Origin: Pseudomonas sp. GL-B-19
GTDB taxonomy: Bacteria > Pseudomonadota > Gammaproteobacteria > Pseudomonadales > Pseudomonadaceae
Direction: 5' to 3'
Assembly (NCBI RefSeq): GCF_019956415.1
Contig: NZ_JAHBDK010000097.1
Span: 122,038 to 186,037, forward strand
DNA: 64,000 nucleotides
The position numbers and the translations under genes are program-made. Under the pieces are notes generated by a model. It worked only from the letters and a program-made list of their open reading frames with translations. It had not been told where the DNA came from and ran no database searches. This document shows, piece after piece, positions 1 through 8,937 of the stretch (the first letter of the stretch is position 1; every line of letters starts with the position of its first letter).

Positions 1-2
1 CC

Positions 3-719
3 GCGTTTGCCGGGGTACACGGGGTGTTTCTGGTCACCAATTTCTGGGAGCCTGGCACGGACGAGCACACCCAGGCACTCGCGGCTATCCACGCGGCGAA
101 AGCTGCCGGCGTTCAACACTTCATCTGGTCGACGTTGCCGAACGTGGAGTCGATCAGCCAAGGTAAGCTCGATGTCCCGCATTTCACCAACAAGGCAAAA
201 ATCGACCAAATCGTGAGTGAAGCCGGATTCGCGCACCACACCTTCGTGATCGCGCCGTTCTTCTACCAGAATCTGCTCGGCGTAATGGCTCCGACTCAAC
301 AAGCCGATGGAACCATTGGCTGGGCGATGCCGATCGACCCGCAGCAGCGCGTTATTCACATGGGCGACATCACCGAGCTTGGCCACGTCGTTGTCGGGGC
401 ATTCACGCAGCCTGAACTCGCCGGTAACGGCGAATATCTGCCGATGGTCGGTGACTTCCTGAGCTTCAACGAGGTAATTACCGAGTTGAATCGGCTGGGG
501 CACCATTTCTCGTTCAAGCACGTCCCGCAAGAAGTTTTTGCCGGCTGGTTCCCGGGGGCCGGGGAAGTCGCGCAAATGCTCGCCTACTTCGAGGCCCATA
601 CCTACCTCGGTGCGGATTCGCCCGATGCCATCGCGCTGGCCAACCGAGTCGCCGGCCGACAGCCGACGAAATTTGCCGCGTGGGCCCGGGAGAACTTCGA
701 AATTCCGGCGTCCGCCTGA
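3..719 (+). CDS. NmrA-like NAD(P)-binding protein, 5' end outside the window
   Basis: The reading frame is open from the first bases, so the N-terminus, including the usual Rossmann glycine motif, lies outside the window. The visible part begins AFAGVHGVFLVTNFWE, typical of the second and third strands of NmrA/HSCARG-type atypical short-chain dehydrogenases, and continues with the family-like segments HFIWSTLPNVE and VIAPFFYQNLLG. These proteins sense or bind NAD(P) and often act as redox-linked regulators or quinone/isoflavone-type reductases; which applies here cannot be told. A GTG at 24 could be read as a start, but upstream in-frame homology argues against it. It converges on the LysR gene at 738-1649 with an 18-base gap. 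Confidence 0.8.
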   Translation, partial: AFAGVHGVFLVTNFWEPGTDEHTQALAAIHAAKAAGVQHFIWSTLPNVESISQGKLDVPHFTNKAKIDQIVSEAGFAHHTFVIAPFFYQNLLGVMAPTQQADGTIGWAMPIDPQQRVIHMGDITELGHVVVGAFTQPELAGNGEYLPMVGDFLSFNEVITELNRLGHHFSFKHVPQEVFAGWFPGAGEVAQMLAYFEAHTYLGADSPDAIALANRVAGRQPTKFAAWARENFEIPASA

Positions 720-737
720 CGCAACAATCGCCACTCG

Positions 738-1649
738 CTATCGATACCCTTGCGGCGTGTCTGGCGCATTCATCTTCTGGATCACCAGCCCGATGAACGC
801 CGACACGGCAAGTGGCAGCTGCCGGCGGCTCGGGTACAGCACGTTCAGTCCATAGCCTTTGGGCTGGTATTGCGGCAGCACCGGGACGAGCACGCCGGCC
901 TCTACTTCAAGCCTGGCCATCACGGGCGGCAGCAGCGCGATGCCCAGCCCGGCCGCGGCAGCCTTGCGCAGGGCCTGGGCGGTATTGCCGCTGAAGCGCC
1001 CGGCAACTTGCACTTCTTCCTCGCCATCGGGACCGACCAAACGCCATGTGGCGTGGCCGCCGGGTTGCGCGGAGATCACGCAGTCGTGGCTCGCCAGATC
1101 CTGCAACGTGCGGGGTGAACCACGCTCCGCGATGTAGGCGGGGCTGGCCACCATCCCGACGCTAAGCGGGGCAAGGATCTGACGGCCGACATAGCCCGAG
1201 TCGCGCAATGGCCCACCGCGAAAGGCGACGTCGATCTGCTCTGCGATCAGATCGGCCTTCGCATCGCTGAGCACGAAATCGAGTCGCACACGCGGATGCG
1301 CGGCCAGAAACCCGGTGACCCATTCCATCAGGAAAAAGTCGAAAAAGTCGGCCGGAGCTGCCACGCGCACCAGCCCACTGGGCTCGTTGCTGCCCGTCAT
1401 CAACGCCTGTCCCGCTTCGAGCAGGCCATCGACGGCACCCACGCATCGCTCGTGAAAGCCTTGGCCGGCACTGGTGAGCGTGAGCTTGCGAGTGGAGCGT
1501 TGCAGCAGCCGCGTGCCGAGTTGCGCTTCGAGCTGCTGGATGCGGCGACTCACGGTATTGGCTGGCATGCCCAGCCGCCGTGCCGCTTCGGCAAAGCTGC
1601 CGCAGCGTACAACCTGCACAAACATGGCGATGTCATTGAGGTCGATCAT
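738..1649 (-). CDS. LysR-family transcriptional regulator
   Basis: A 303-residue LysR-type regulator: winged helix-turn-helix at about residues 1-60 (FVQVVRCGSFAEAARRLGMP, NTVSRRIQQLE), then a substrate-binding-like effector domain. I start it at the ATG at 1649 (MIDLNDIAMF) because an AGGA ribosome site lies 10 bases upstream and the family begins there; an in-frame start 19 codons earlier gives an atypical N-terminus. It is divergent from the pirin gene at 1778 with 128 bases between, the usual layout for a LysR protein controlling its neighbour. The target and inducer are inferred only; the pirin and perhaps wrbA are the obvious candidates. Confidence 0.9.
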   Translation of the reverse strand: MIDLNDIAMFVQVVRCGSFAEAARRLGMPANTVSRRIQQLEAQLGTRLLQRSTRKLTLTSAGQGFHERCVGAVDGLLEAGQALMTGSNEPSGLVRVAAPADFFDFFLMEWVTGFLAAHPRVRLDFVLSDAKADLIAEQIDVAFRGGPLRDSGYVGRQILAPLSVGMVASPAYIAERGSPRTLQDLASHDCVISAQPGGHATWRLVGPDGEEEVQVAGRFSGNTAQALRKAAAAGLGIALLPPVMARLEVEAGVLVPVLPQYQPKGYGLNVLYPSRRQLPLAVSAFIGLVIQKMNAPDTPQGYR

Positions 1650-1777
1650 AACGGGACATTCCTGCCGTTGGTGGACGAGTGCAATCCAATTGTATCGACT
1701 AATCAAGTAATCGCCCGGGCCTTATTGTTTGAGGCATCGGCCCTACAGCCTCCCAACTTCGCACGGCAGGTTTACCC

Positions 1778-2683
1778 ATGGCCCTACTACAAACTCAAAT
1801 CGGTACTCGCTCTGACCGCGAAACCATCACCGACCGCGCAATTAGCTACCGCACCACCGGTAGCAGGCATGGCTCTATTGTCCGGTTGATGAGCCCTTCC
1901 GATCTGGGCCACCTGATCAAGCCTTTTGTGTTCCTCGACCTGTTTGAAGGTGAGAGCTCATTCATCAACGGCATGCCAATGCACCCGCACTCGGGCATCG
2001 CCACCGTCACCGTTATTACCGAAGGCAATTTGCGCTTCGAAGATGCTGATTCGGGCAAGGGGATGATTGACTATGGCGGTGTCGAATGGATGCGGGCCGG
2101 AGGTGGCGTGTGGCACGGCAAGGAAATGTCGGTCGGTACATCGAAGCGGATTCAGGGGTTTCAACTGTGGGTGGCACTCCCACCGGCGTTGGAAAACGCC
2201 AGCGTCGACAGCCAATACCTCGAGTCGAGGGTGATGCCAGAAGTGGGGCCGGCGCGTGTGATTCTCGGATCGTATCAAGGGGTTCAAAGCCCGGTCCGCG
2301 CTCCCGCCGGGATGAACTACCTGCTGGTCACGCTGCCCGCCGGGGAATCCTGGACCTATATTCCACCCAATGGACACGAGTCATTGTGGTTGAGTGTCAG
2401 CCGCGGAACCCTTTCCGTTCCCGGTGTGGTCATGGCGGGAGAAATGGTCATCTTCGAGCCAGGTAACGGTGCTGTTACGCTCAAGGCCATGCACAAGGAT
2501 ACGGTCTTCGTGATCGGCTCGGCAGAACCTCATCCCTACGATCTGGCTCTGGGGAACTACTCGGTGCACACCAACCCGCACGCCTTGCGGTCGGGGGAGG
2601 CGAAAATTGCCGAGATTGGCGCCCGGCTGCGTGAATACCTGAAAAAGTCAAACGGGTCAGCCAGCGTACCGGTTTTCAAGTGA
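1778..2683 (+). CDS. Pirin family protein
   Basis: A 301-residue bicupin of the pirin family. The N-terminal cupin carries the metal-binding motif HPHSG (His69, His71) and the second part WMRAGGGVWHGKE (His113 and Glu116), close to the His-x-His...His-x-Glu iron site of known pirins with one residue extra between the last two ligands. Family members bind Fe(II); some bacterial ones have quercetinase activity and others modulate metabolic enzymes. The ATG at 1778 has an AGGT ribosome site. It is divergent from the LysR gene at 738-1649 and followed by wrbA 355 bases later; both families are tied to quinone and redox stress, which suggests, without proving, shared control. Confidence 0.9.
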   Translation: MALLQTQIGTRSDRETITDRAISYRTTGSRHGSIVRLMSPSDLGHLIKPFVFLDLFEGESSFINGMPMHPHSGIATVTVITEGNLRFEDADSGKGMIDYGGVEWMRAGGGVWHGKEMSVGTSKRIQGFQLWVALPPALENASVDSQYLESRVMPEVGPARVILGSYQGVQSPVRAPAGMNYLLVTLPAGESWTYIPPNGHESLWLSVSRGTLSVPGVVMAGEMVIFEPGNGAVTLKAMHKDTVFVIGSAEPHPYDLALGNYSVHTNPHALRSGEAKIAEIGARLREYLKKSNGSASVPVFK

Positions 2684-3037
2684 CCCACTGAAACTCTGAT
2701 GCTTTTGCTGTTGGTCGATTTCAGCCTGTCGCGAAGGGCTATAAACGACCCATAGCCGACGCTCACCGAATGAATGACTCAATTGGAGGCCAAACGGTTT
2801 CATAGCATCGCATTGGACATCACGCTTGAAGGGCGATGGCTACGATCCTGCTCAGAAGCGCCATGCCATGTCTGACGGCAGGCAAACTACTGAGCTGCTA
2901 GTGTTAGTCAGCACGCCGTCAAAGTCTCAGCAGTCTCATGGGGCATCCGGCGCTATGCCTACGCTGTTGTCCATCGACGGCGGGGTAATCCAAGGTGTTT
3001 CAAACCGATCGAATGGTTCTGAACCGAGGAAAAAATC
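2684..3037. other. Intergenic region between pirin and wrbA
   Basis: A 354-base gap with no convincing gene. At 2717-2760 it holds a segment around gcctgtcgcgaaggg that resembles a segment at about 53,270-53,313, apparently a short repeated intergenic sequence. The promoter of wrbA is presumably near the right end, but I could not pick a clear -35/-10 pair. Confidence 0.4.
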
Positions 3038-3640
3038 ATGGCGAAGGTACTTGTTCTCTATTACTCAATGTACGGTCACCTCGAAACGATGGCTGGCGCA
3101 GTGGCCGAAGGCGCACGATCCGTACCCGGTACCGATGTGACGCTCAAGCGTGTCGCCGAAACCATCCCGGCCGAACAGGCAGCTGCCATCGGCGTCAAAC
3201 TCGACCAGAAGGCACCGGTGGCGACACCTGACGAGCTTGGCAATTACGATGCCATCATCTTTGGTACACCGACGCGCTTTGGCAATATGGCGGGACAGAT
3301 GCGTACGTTTCTCGACCAGACCGGCGGACTGTGGATGAGCGGCGCGCTGGTCGGGAAAATCGGCAGTGTCTTTGCGTCGACCGGCACCCAGCACGGTGGC
3401 CAGGAAACCACTATTACGTCGTTCCACAGCACACTCCTGCATCAGGGAATGGTCATCGTGGGTGTGCCTTACACCTGTGCAGGGCTGACCAACATGAGCG
3501 AGATCACCGGCGGTACGCCCTATGGCGCGACCACCCTGGCAGGTGCCGACGGAAAACGACAACCGTCACAGAATGAACTGGATATTGCGCGCTTCCAGGG
3601 TAAGCACGTCGCTGAGCTTGCAAAAAAGCTCGCCGGTTAA
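3038..3640 (+). CDS. wrbA: NAD(P)H:quinone oxidoreductase, WrbA type
   Basis: A 200-residue flavodoxin-like protein of the usual WrbA length. It opens with the FMN phosphate-binding segment KVLVLYYSMYGHLETMA and has the WrbA signatures GTPTRFGNMAGQMRTFLD, a conserved FASTGTQHGGQE loop and a C-terminal GGTPYGATT segment. Family members use FMN and NAD(P)H for two-electron reduction of quinones to hydroquinones, preventing redox cycling, in the cytoplasm as tetramers. A GAGG ribosome site sits 8 bases before the ATG. A hairpin with a T run follows at 3772-3805. Confidence 0.93.
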   Translation: MAKVLVLYYSMYGHLETMAGAVAEGARSVPGTDVTLKRVAETIPAEQAAAIGVKLDQKAPVATPDELGNYDAIIFGTPTRFGNMAGQMRTFLDQTGGLWMSGALVGKIGSVFASTGTQHGGQETTITSFHSTLLHQGMVIVGVPYTCAGLTNMSEITGGTPYGATTLAGADGKRQPSQNELDIARFQGKHVAELAKKLAG

Positions 3641-3771
3641 TCCGTGATGGACTAGCACTTTCAAATGATTGGTGCGACGGTTGGCAAACAAAAAAGCACA
3701 CAGCGCGGCTGCGCTGCACCAGACGCCGTGACCACCTGCGCTATCAAAGCAGGCATCGTTCTGGGTGCTCC

Positions 3772-3805
3772 GGCCTGAAGGTTCGCTGGTGCGGGCCTTT
3801 TTTTT
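3772..3805 (+). terminator. Rho-independent terminator downstream of wrbA
   Basis: A stem ggcctg / cgggcc (one G-T pair) with a 14-base loop is followed directly by eight Ts on the plus strand. It sits about 130 bases after the wrbA stop and before the convergent patatin-like gene, so it most likely ends the wrbA transcript. Confidence 0.65.
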
Positions 3806-3820
3806 GGTAATTCACATCAC

Positions 3821-4687
3821 TCAATGCTCATGGGCATGCGAATGGATGGTGAGGGCACCAGGAACCTTGGTGCGTTCGAGCCCCCCACGTTCCAGCCACC
3901 GGAGGGTCTGCTCATAGGCACGCTGCAGCAAAGACTCGGTCTGGTCAAAGTTGAAAACCGAGACATCCACCGGGCACAAGGGCGGGACGATGTGCAGACT
4001 GGTGAAAGTGCGGAAGTGTTCGATGTCGCTCACCAGTTGGCGCATGCTCATCAGATTGACGGTGTGCAGGGCTAAGGCGACCAGTCCTCGGGGAGGTTGC
4101 CTTAGGTCGCAACTCATTCCGGTGGGGATTACCACGACGTTGGTGGCTCCCAAGGCTACGGCAGTCGAAATAGGTGTATTGCTTGCCACGCCGCCGTCAA
4201 CCAGGAACTGATCGGCGATTTGTACGCAGGGGAACACCAGCGGAATGGCAGCGCTGGCCAGTAACGCCTGCTCGAGTTCGCCACTGGACAGAACCGTCTC
4301 GGCACCACTGAGCAGGTTGGTGGTGACGATGTATAGGGGCAGCACCGCATCCTCAATGCGGTGAATGGGCAGTGCCTGACCCAGCAGCCGATTCAAGGCC
4401 GACGGCTGCAACAGATAGCCACGCCGTTTGATCAATCCTCTACAGGTATCGAACCAAGAGAGGGGGAAGATGTCAGTTTTACTCAGTCCGCGCCAGAATC
4501 CGGCGAGCGCCTCGACGCCGTCGGAGTCGGGCCTTGCGGCAAAGTAGGCACCGTTGATAGCGCCTACCGAAGCGCCAACCACCATATCGCATCGAACATT
4601 GGCCTCAACCAGGGCCCGCAACATGCCCACCTGCACCGCCCCCAAACTGCCACCGCCAGCGAATACGATTGCGGTTTTGGTCGCCAT
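3821..4687 (-). CDS. Patatin-like phospholipase family protein
   Basis: A 288-residue patatin-fold lipid acyl hydrolase. The glycine-rich oxyanion segment FAGGGSLGAVQVG is at residues 9-21, the nucleophile Ser40 lies in GASVG (GxSxG), and the catalytic Asp164 in LVDGGVASN, giving the complete Ser-Asp dyad. There is no signal peptide, so it is probably cytosolic or peripherally membrane-associated. Family members cleave acyl chains from phospholipids or other esters. It stands alone: convergent with wrbA, and separated from the dioxygenase gene upstream by 224 bases. The substrate is unknown. Confidence 0.88.
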   Translation of the reverse strand: MATKTAIVFAGGGSLGAVQVGMLRALVEANVRCDMVVGASVGAINGAYFAARPDSDGVEALAGFWRGLSKTDIFPLSWFDTCRGLIKRRGYLLQPSALNRLLGQALPIHRIEDAVLPLYIVTTNLLSGAETVLSSGELEQALLASAAIPLVFPCVQIADQFLVDGGVASNTPISTAVALGATNVVVIPTGMSCDLRQPPRGLVALALHTVNLMSMRQLVSDIEHFRTFTSLHIVPPLCPVDVSVFNFDQTESLLQRAYEQTLRWLERGGLERTKVPGALTIHSHAHEH

Positions 4688-4911
4688 GGCGGAAGTCTCT
4701 GTGCGGAAATGTATCGAATGAGTGTAGCTGGCGGGTCGGCATTACTTCCGGCAGCCCGCCACATGATCGATATTTCGCAAGTCAGGAGTTACGGACCATG
4801 CCGAATCCCAACGGAAACGGGATGAATGCGTAACATGCCCCGGCTTTCCTGTTCCGTGAAACAACCGACCCACTCCCATCACCTGTTTTTGAGCCATTCT
4901 GCATCATAAAC

Positions 4912-5775
4912 TTATCGCTCGGAGATTCTGGTTTCTCGATGCCAGAGCGTCGGAAAAAGCTCGTGCTCCATAGGTACATCTGATGCCAGAGCATCTTTCA
5001 GCCCTGGAAAGTCGGGTGAGGTGGCCCAAGGTCTCGGCGCATGCCGCACGTCATCGCCTATGACCCTCACTGAAAACGCGCGGCGACGGTTATGCCCGCC
5101 CACGCCAGCAGAGGCATGCAAAGTCAACATGTTGAAACACACCATGTCCCCCGGCGACAACGTCCATCCGAGAATGGGAAAGTCCTCGCGATGGCTTTCA
5201 ATATCCGGTAGCTCGCCTAGTGTTCCCTCGGAGAACCATTTGGCTTGGCTGTCCATGAAGGACCGAGGCATCAACCAGGGGCCCTTGTGTGAGCCGGCGA
5301 TGAATTCGAGGGTCGATTCCCTGGGCACGGGGTCAACTGGAATCCAGAAACTCACGGTGTCCGAACCAGTGATGTTGTAGTAAGGCTGGTCCTGGTGCCA
5401 AGGCGTGCGTTGGCGCGTATTGGGCTCTTTCACCAGCAAGTGATCATGGTGCAGGCGCACCTGTTGGCTGTTCAGCAGGGCGGCCGCGATTGGGGCGATG
5501 GCGGAGTTGAAGATGAAGTCGCGATAGTGTGCATTCTCTTGCCAGTTACAAAAGTCCTCGAAGAACCATCCCGGATCTGTAGGGCTGCTCGCCACTTTTG
5601 CGCGAGGGCTGGGATGGGCAAGGTTGCGCTCGATGCCTTGCGTCAGTTCGCTGATTTGCTGCGCAGTAAACGCATTACGGATACACACTGCACCATCAGT
5701 TTGAAAGGCACGCACAGTCTCGTCGCTGACGGGGAAGGCAAAACGAGATTCACCGCGTTGTGTCATTTCGTCCAT
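4912..5775 (-). CDS. Phytanoyl-CoA dioxygenase (PhyH)-like Fe(II)/2-oxoglutarate oxygenase
   Basis: A 287-residue double-stranded beta-helix oxygenase. The iron triad is visible: His127 and Asp129 in WHQDQPYY and His220 in LTLHASAG, followed by the 2-oxoglutarate-binding Arg in NRRRAFSVR. Such enzymes hydroxylate a substrate C-H while decarboxylating 2-oxoglutarate. I start at the ATG at 5775 (GAGG site 7-8 bases upstream), not at an in-frame start at 5862 that would overlap the upstream gene. It is the last gene of a leftward operon after an M20 amidohydrolase and a periplasmic binding protein (10-base gap), so it may act on a compound captured by the binding protein or released by the amidohydrolase. 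The substrate is unknown. Confidence 0.86.
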   Translation of the reverse strand: MDEMTQRGESRFAFPVSDETVRAFQTDGAVCIRNAFTAQQISELTQGIERNLAHPSPRAKVASSPTDPGWFFEDFCNWQENAHYRDFIFNSAIAPIAAALLNSQQVRLHHDHLLVKEPNTRQRTPWHQDQPYYNITGSDTVSFWIPVDPVPRESTLEFIAGSHKGPWLMPRSFMDSQAKWFSEGTLGELPDIESHREDFPILGWTLSPGDMVCFNMLTLHASAGVGGHNRRRAFSVRVIGDDVRHAPRPWATSPDFPGLKDALASDVPMEHELFPTLWHRETRISER

Positions 5776-5785
5776 GGGGATTACC

Positions 5786-6565
5786 TCATTCGCCGTAAAT
5801 ATCGAAGTTGAAGTACTGCTTCGCGATCTGGTCGTACTGGCCTGATTGGCGAATACTGGCAATGGCCGTGTTCAGCTGCTCTCTGAGATCAGGCTCGTTT
5901 TTTCGGACACCGATAGCAACGCCATCGCCAATGATGCTTTTGTCGGTGATGGGCTCACCGGCGAAGGCAAAGCCCTGGCCTTGAGGCTTTTGCAGTAATC
6001 CGATGTCGGCTTGTACCGAAGCCTGGAACGAGGCATCCAGGCGTCCAGTGATGAGGTCTGAAAACACCTGGTCTTGGGTTTGGTAGGAAAGGATATTGAC
6101 GCCTTGGCGGCCCCATTGCGACTTGGCATAACTTTCATGTAGCGAGCCTTGAACCACCCCAACCGACTTGCCTTTCAATGATTCTGCCGTCGGCAGCAAT
6201 CCGGTGTCTTTTCTGGCAACGAGAGAAGACGGCGCGGTGTAGATTTTGTTGCTGAAATCGACCTGCTGGCGACGTGCCTCGGTGGCGCTGAATGCAGACA
6301 GGATGGCGTCAAATTTCTTCGCCTTTAACGCAGGGATCATGCTGTCGAAGGTCTGCTCGACCCAAATACACTTGACCCGCAACTCGGCACATAGGGCATT
6401 GCCCAGATCGATATCAAAACCACTCAATGAACCATCTGGCTGCTTTTGCTCGAAAGGTGGGTAGCTAGGGTCGACGCCGAATTTGATCACCGGTTCTGCC
6501 TGCGATAGCGGGGTGATGATCAACCCGAATAGCAGGGTGATGTATTGAAATTTGCATAGTTGCAT
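5786..6565 (-). CDS. Periplasmic amino-acid-type substrate-binding protein (SBP_bac_3 family)
   Basis: A 259-residue solute receptor with a signal peptide of about 23 residues (hydrophobic LLFGLIITPLSQA then EPVIKFGVDPSYPPFE). The domain shows FDIDLGNALC, FSATEARRQQVDFS and ITDKSIIGDGVAIGVRKNE, typical of the lysine/arginine/ornithine/histidine receptor group. It would capture a cationic amino acid or related ligand in the periplasm. No permease or ATPase gene is adjacent, so it must borrow membrane components encoded elsewhere. It lies between the M20 hydrolase (46-base gap) and the dioxygenase (10-base gap) in one leftward operon. Confidence 0.9.
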   Translation of the reverse strand: MQLCKFQYITLLFGLIITPLSQAEPVIKFGVDPSYPPFEQKQPDGSLSGFDIDLGNALCAELRVKCIWVEQTFDSMIPALKAKKFDAILSAFSATEARRQQVDFSNKIYTAPSSLVARKDTGLLPTAESLKGKSVGVVQGSLHESYAKSQWGRQGVNILSYQTQDQVFSDLITGRLDASFQASVQADIGLLQKPQGQGFAFAGEPITDKSIIGDGVAIGVRKNEPDLREQLNTAIASIRQSGQYDQIAKQYFNFDIYGE

Positions 6566-6611
6566 GATGACCTCATTTTTTATTGGTTTTCACGGTTTGG
6601 CAGGTCTTTGC

Positions 6612-7787
6612 TCAAGCGTCGAGTGGCAAGAAGGCCTCAGTCAACTTGACCCAATAGCCAGCGCCCCGTATCAGGATGTCGTCATTGAAGTCGTAGCGAG
6701 GGTCGTGAGCCATGCAGCTCTTTTCACCGTCGCCATTGCCGATAATCAGATAGCTGCCAGGGCATTGCTGCAGGAAGTAGGCGAAATCCTCGCTGCCATT
6801 GAAGGGCACGATGTCGTTCATCACCTCGTCCTCACCGAGCCAGTCGATGGCCACCTGGCTGGCAAACCGGGTCATTTCTTCGTCATTTACCAGCAAGGGG
6901 TAGTCGGCACTGTAGTCGATCTCGGCGGTCGCGCCGAATGCCTGCGCCTGGGCGTGAATGAGGTGTTTTATCTGGCTCTCCAGACGGTCCCGGACGGCAT
7001 TGTTCAGTGAGCGGACGGAAATCAGCATGTGCGCGCTGTCCGGGATCACGTTGGACGCCTTACCTGCGTTAATGGCCCCGACGGTGATAACGCTCATTTC
7101 CTGAGGTGAAGTGTTGCGCGAGACGATTGTCTGCAGGGCCATGATGATGCTTGCGCAGACCACCACAGGGTCGACGCTCAGATGCGGCATCGCGCCGTGA
7201 CCGCCTTTTCCGTGAATCGTGACATTGACCTGGTCGGCGGAGGCCATGAAGGGCCCGGCTCGGAACCCGAGTTTTCCGACAGGGTAACCAGGCATGTTGT
7301 GTGCAGCGAACACTGCATCGCAGGGGAACTGTTGCAGCACGCCTTCCTGAATCATTCGTCGGGCGCCGGCCAGACCTTCTTCGGCCGGCTGGAAAATCAG
7401 ACGGACCGTGCCATCGAACGGATGGCCATGGGCGAGGGCGTAGGCGGCGGCGAGGAGCATGACCGTATGCCCGTCATGGCCACACGCGTGCATCTTGCCC
7501 GGTATCCGGCTTGCATAGGGGAGCCCGGTTTTTTCCAGAATTGGCAGTGCGTCCATGTCAGCCCGTATGCCGATCACACGCGAACTGGTGCCTTTCTTCA
7601 GCGTGGCGATGACCGCGGTTTCGGCGAAGCCGCGCGTCACGTCATAACCCCATTTGATCAATCGTTCGGCTACCAACTCACTAGTCTCGACCTCCTGATA
7701 ACCGAGTTCAGGGTTGGCATGGATCTGGTGGCGCAGTTCGCGCATTTCCTGCTCAATCTCTTTTAACAGCGTGATGGACTGTGTCAT
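6612..7787 (-). CDS. M20 family amidohydrolase (hippurate / N-acyl-amino acid hydrolase type)
   Basis: A 391-residue M20D metallo-amidohydrolase. The metal site is visible as Cys102 and His104 in HACGHDGHT, Glu136-Glu137 in FQPAEEG and His163 in AAHNMPG; Asp79 in RADMDALP completes the family pattern. Relatives cleave N-acyl or N-aroyl amino acids (hippurate, N-acetyl amino acids, auxin conjugates). The start at 7787 is preferred because an AAGGA site precedes it; an alternative lies 13 codons upstream. It leads a leftward operon with a binding protein and a 2OG oxygenase and is divergent from a LysR gene at 8023 (235 bases), the likely regulator. The conjugate used is unknown. Confidence 0.9.
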   Translation of the reverse strand: MTQSITLLKEIEQEMRELRHQIHANPELGYQEVETSELVAERLIKWGYDVTRGFAETAVIATLKKGTSSRVIGIRADMDALPILEKTGLPYASRIPGKMHACGHDGHTVMLLAAAYALAHGHPFDGTVRLIFQPAEEGLAGARRMIQEGVLQQFPCDAVFAAHNMPGYPVGKLGFRAGPFMASADQVNVTIHGKGGHGAMPHLSVDPVVVCASIIMALQTIVSRNTSPQEMSVITVGAINAGKASNVIPDSAHMLISVRSLNNAVRDRLESQIKHLIHAQAQAFGATAEIDYSADYPLLVNDEEMTRFASQVAIDWLGEDEVMNDIVPFNGSEDFAYFLQQCPGSYLIIGNGDGEKSCMAHDPRYDFNDDILIRGAGYWVKLTEAFLPLDA

Positions 7788-8022
7788 TGGCAGCGTTTTT
7801 CCTTGGTGACCAAGAGGAGAAACCAATCTGTCGCAAGGGGCACATCCTACGATGGCTTACGGCATCATGCGTTTCATCAAAGTGCCCGGGCTTTTTCTGG
7901 TACGGTCTTTTGGTGAGGTTCGAAGCCCAGGTGGTGTTGGTCCGAGAGTAGAGGGCCAAGGCAGCAGCTGACAGGCAACCGAAAGTGAACAAGGCAACCC
8001 AGGGTTAACACCGGCGGACACT

Positions 8023-8937
8023 ATGAAGTTCTATCAACTCAATGCACTGGTGGCGGTGGCCGATGCGGGCAGTATCCGCGGCGCTGCAAAAAGGCTCGAC
8101 ACTTCGCCGGCAGCGGTCACCAAGGCCATCCAGAAGCTGGAGGCAGACACCGCGACACAATTGCTGATCCGTAATACCTCAGGGATTGTGTTTACCGAAC
8201 TCGGCAAGAAGCTGTTGATTCAGGCACGTCTGCTGGTGGCACAGATGGTCAGTGCCCGTCAGGTGTTGCCTGATTGCAAGGGGGAACTGGAGGGGTGCTT
8301 GTCGGTAGCCGTGACACCCTGGTTGGCGATGACACTCATGCCTAAATCCGTCGTGCGTTTTCGCCAGCTGTTTCCAAAGGTGCAACTTGAGTTGTATGAG
8401 GGGCTTTCATCGGTCGCGTGTCCGCTGCTGCGGGATGCGAGCGTCGATCTGTTTATCGGACGGCTTGATACCCGGTTTTCCAGTGCCGACCTGACCTATC
8501 TGCCGCTGTTTACGGCCGACTGTGCGGTGGTGGCCCGTCAGCAACACCCGTTGTCGAACAGCAGGACCATGGAGGATCTGGCGTCGGCTGACTGGATACT
8601 GGCCTCGCAACAAGACGGAACGATTTCGACGCAGGGGCATGTGCATTTCGCCCATTCGCTCTCGATCATCTTGAGCTTGCTGCGTGAAACCGACATGTTA
8701 AGCATCTTTCCCTGGCCGCTGGTGGAGATATGTGCTCAGCGCGAAGGCTTGTGCGCCTTGCCTCTGCGCGAGCCGGTCGGCAGTGCCTCGGTGGGCGCCA
8801 TCAGCCGAAGCGGGCAGCCCCTGCGGCCGGCGGCCGAACGGTTTCTGGAGTGTCTGATCGAAACCATTCACCTGGAGATGGGGCATGCGCATTCTCCTTA
8901 TCGACGGATGTTGCAGACCGTCGATTTACTGGTCTGA
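8023..8937 (+). CDS. LysR-family transcriptional regulator, probable regulator of the M20 operon
   Basis: A 304-residue LysR protein with an N-terminal winged helix-turn-helix (LNALVAVADAGSIRGAAKRL, AAVTKAIQKLEADT) and an effector-binding domain. It is transcribed away from the M20 amidohydrolase operon with a 235-base shared upstream region, the classic LysR arrangement, so it probably controls that operon in response to its substrate. The ATG at 8023 gives the canonical family N-terminus. The link is inferred from position only. Confidence 0.9.
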   Translation: MKFYQLNALVAVADAGSIRGAAKRLDTSPAAVTKAIQKLEADTATQLLIRNTSGIVFTELGKKLLIQARLLVAQMVSARQVLPDCKGELEGCLSVAVTPWLAMTLMPKSVVRFRQLFPKVQLELYEGLSSVACPLLRDASVDLFIGRLDTRFSSADLTYLPLFTADCAVVARQQHPLSNSRTMEDLASADWILASQQDGTISTQGHVHFAHSLSIILSLLRETDMLSIFPWPLVEICAQREGLCALPLREPVGSASVGAISRSGQPLRPAAERFLECLIETIHLEMGHAHSPYRRMLQTVDLLV

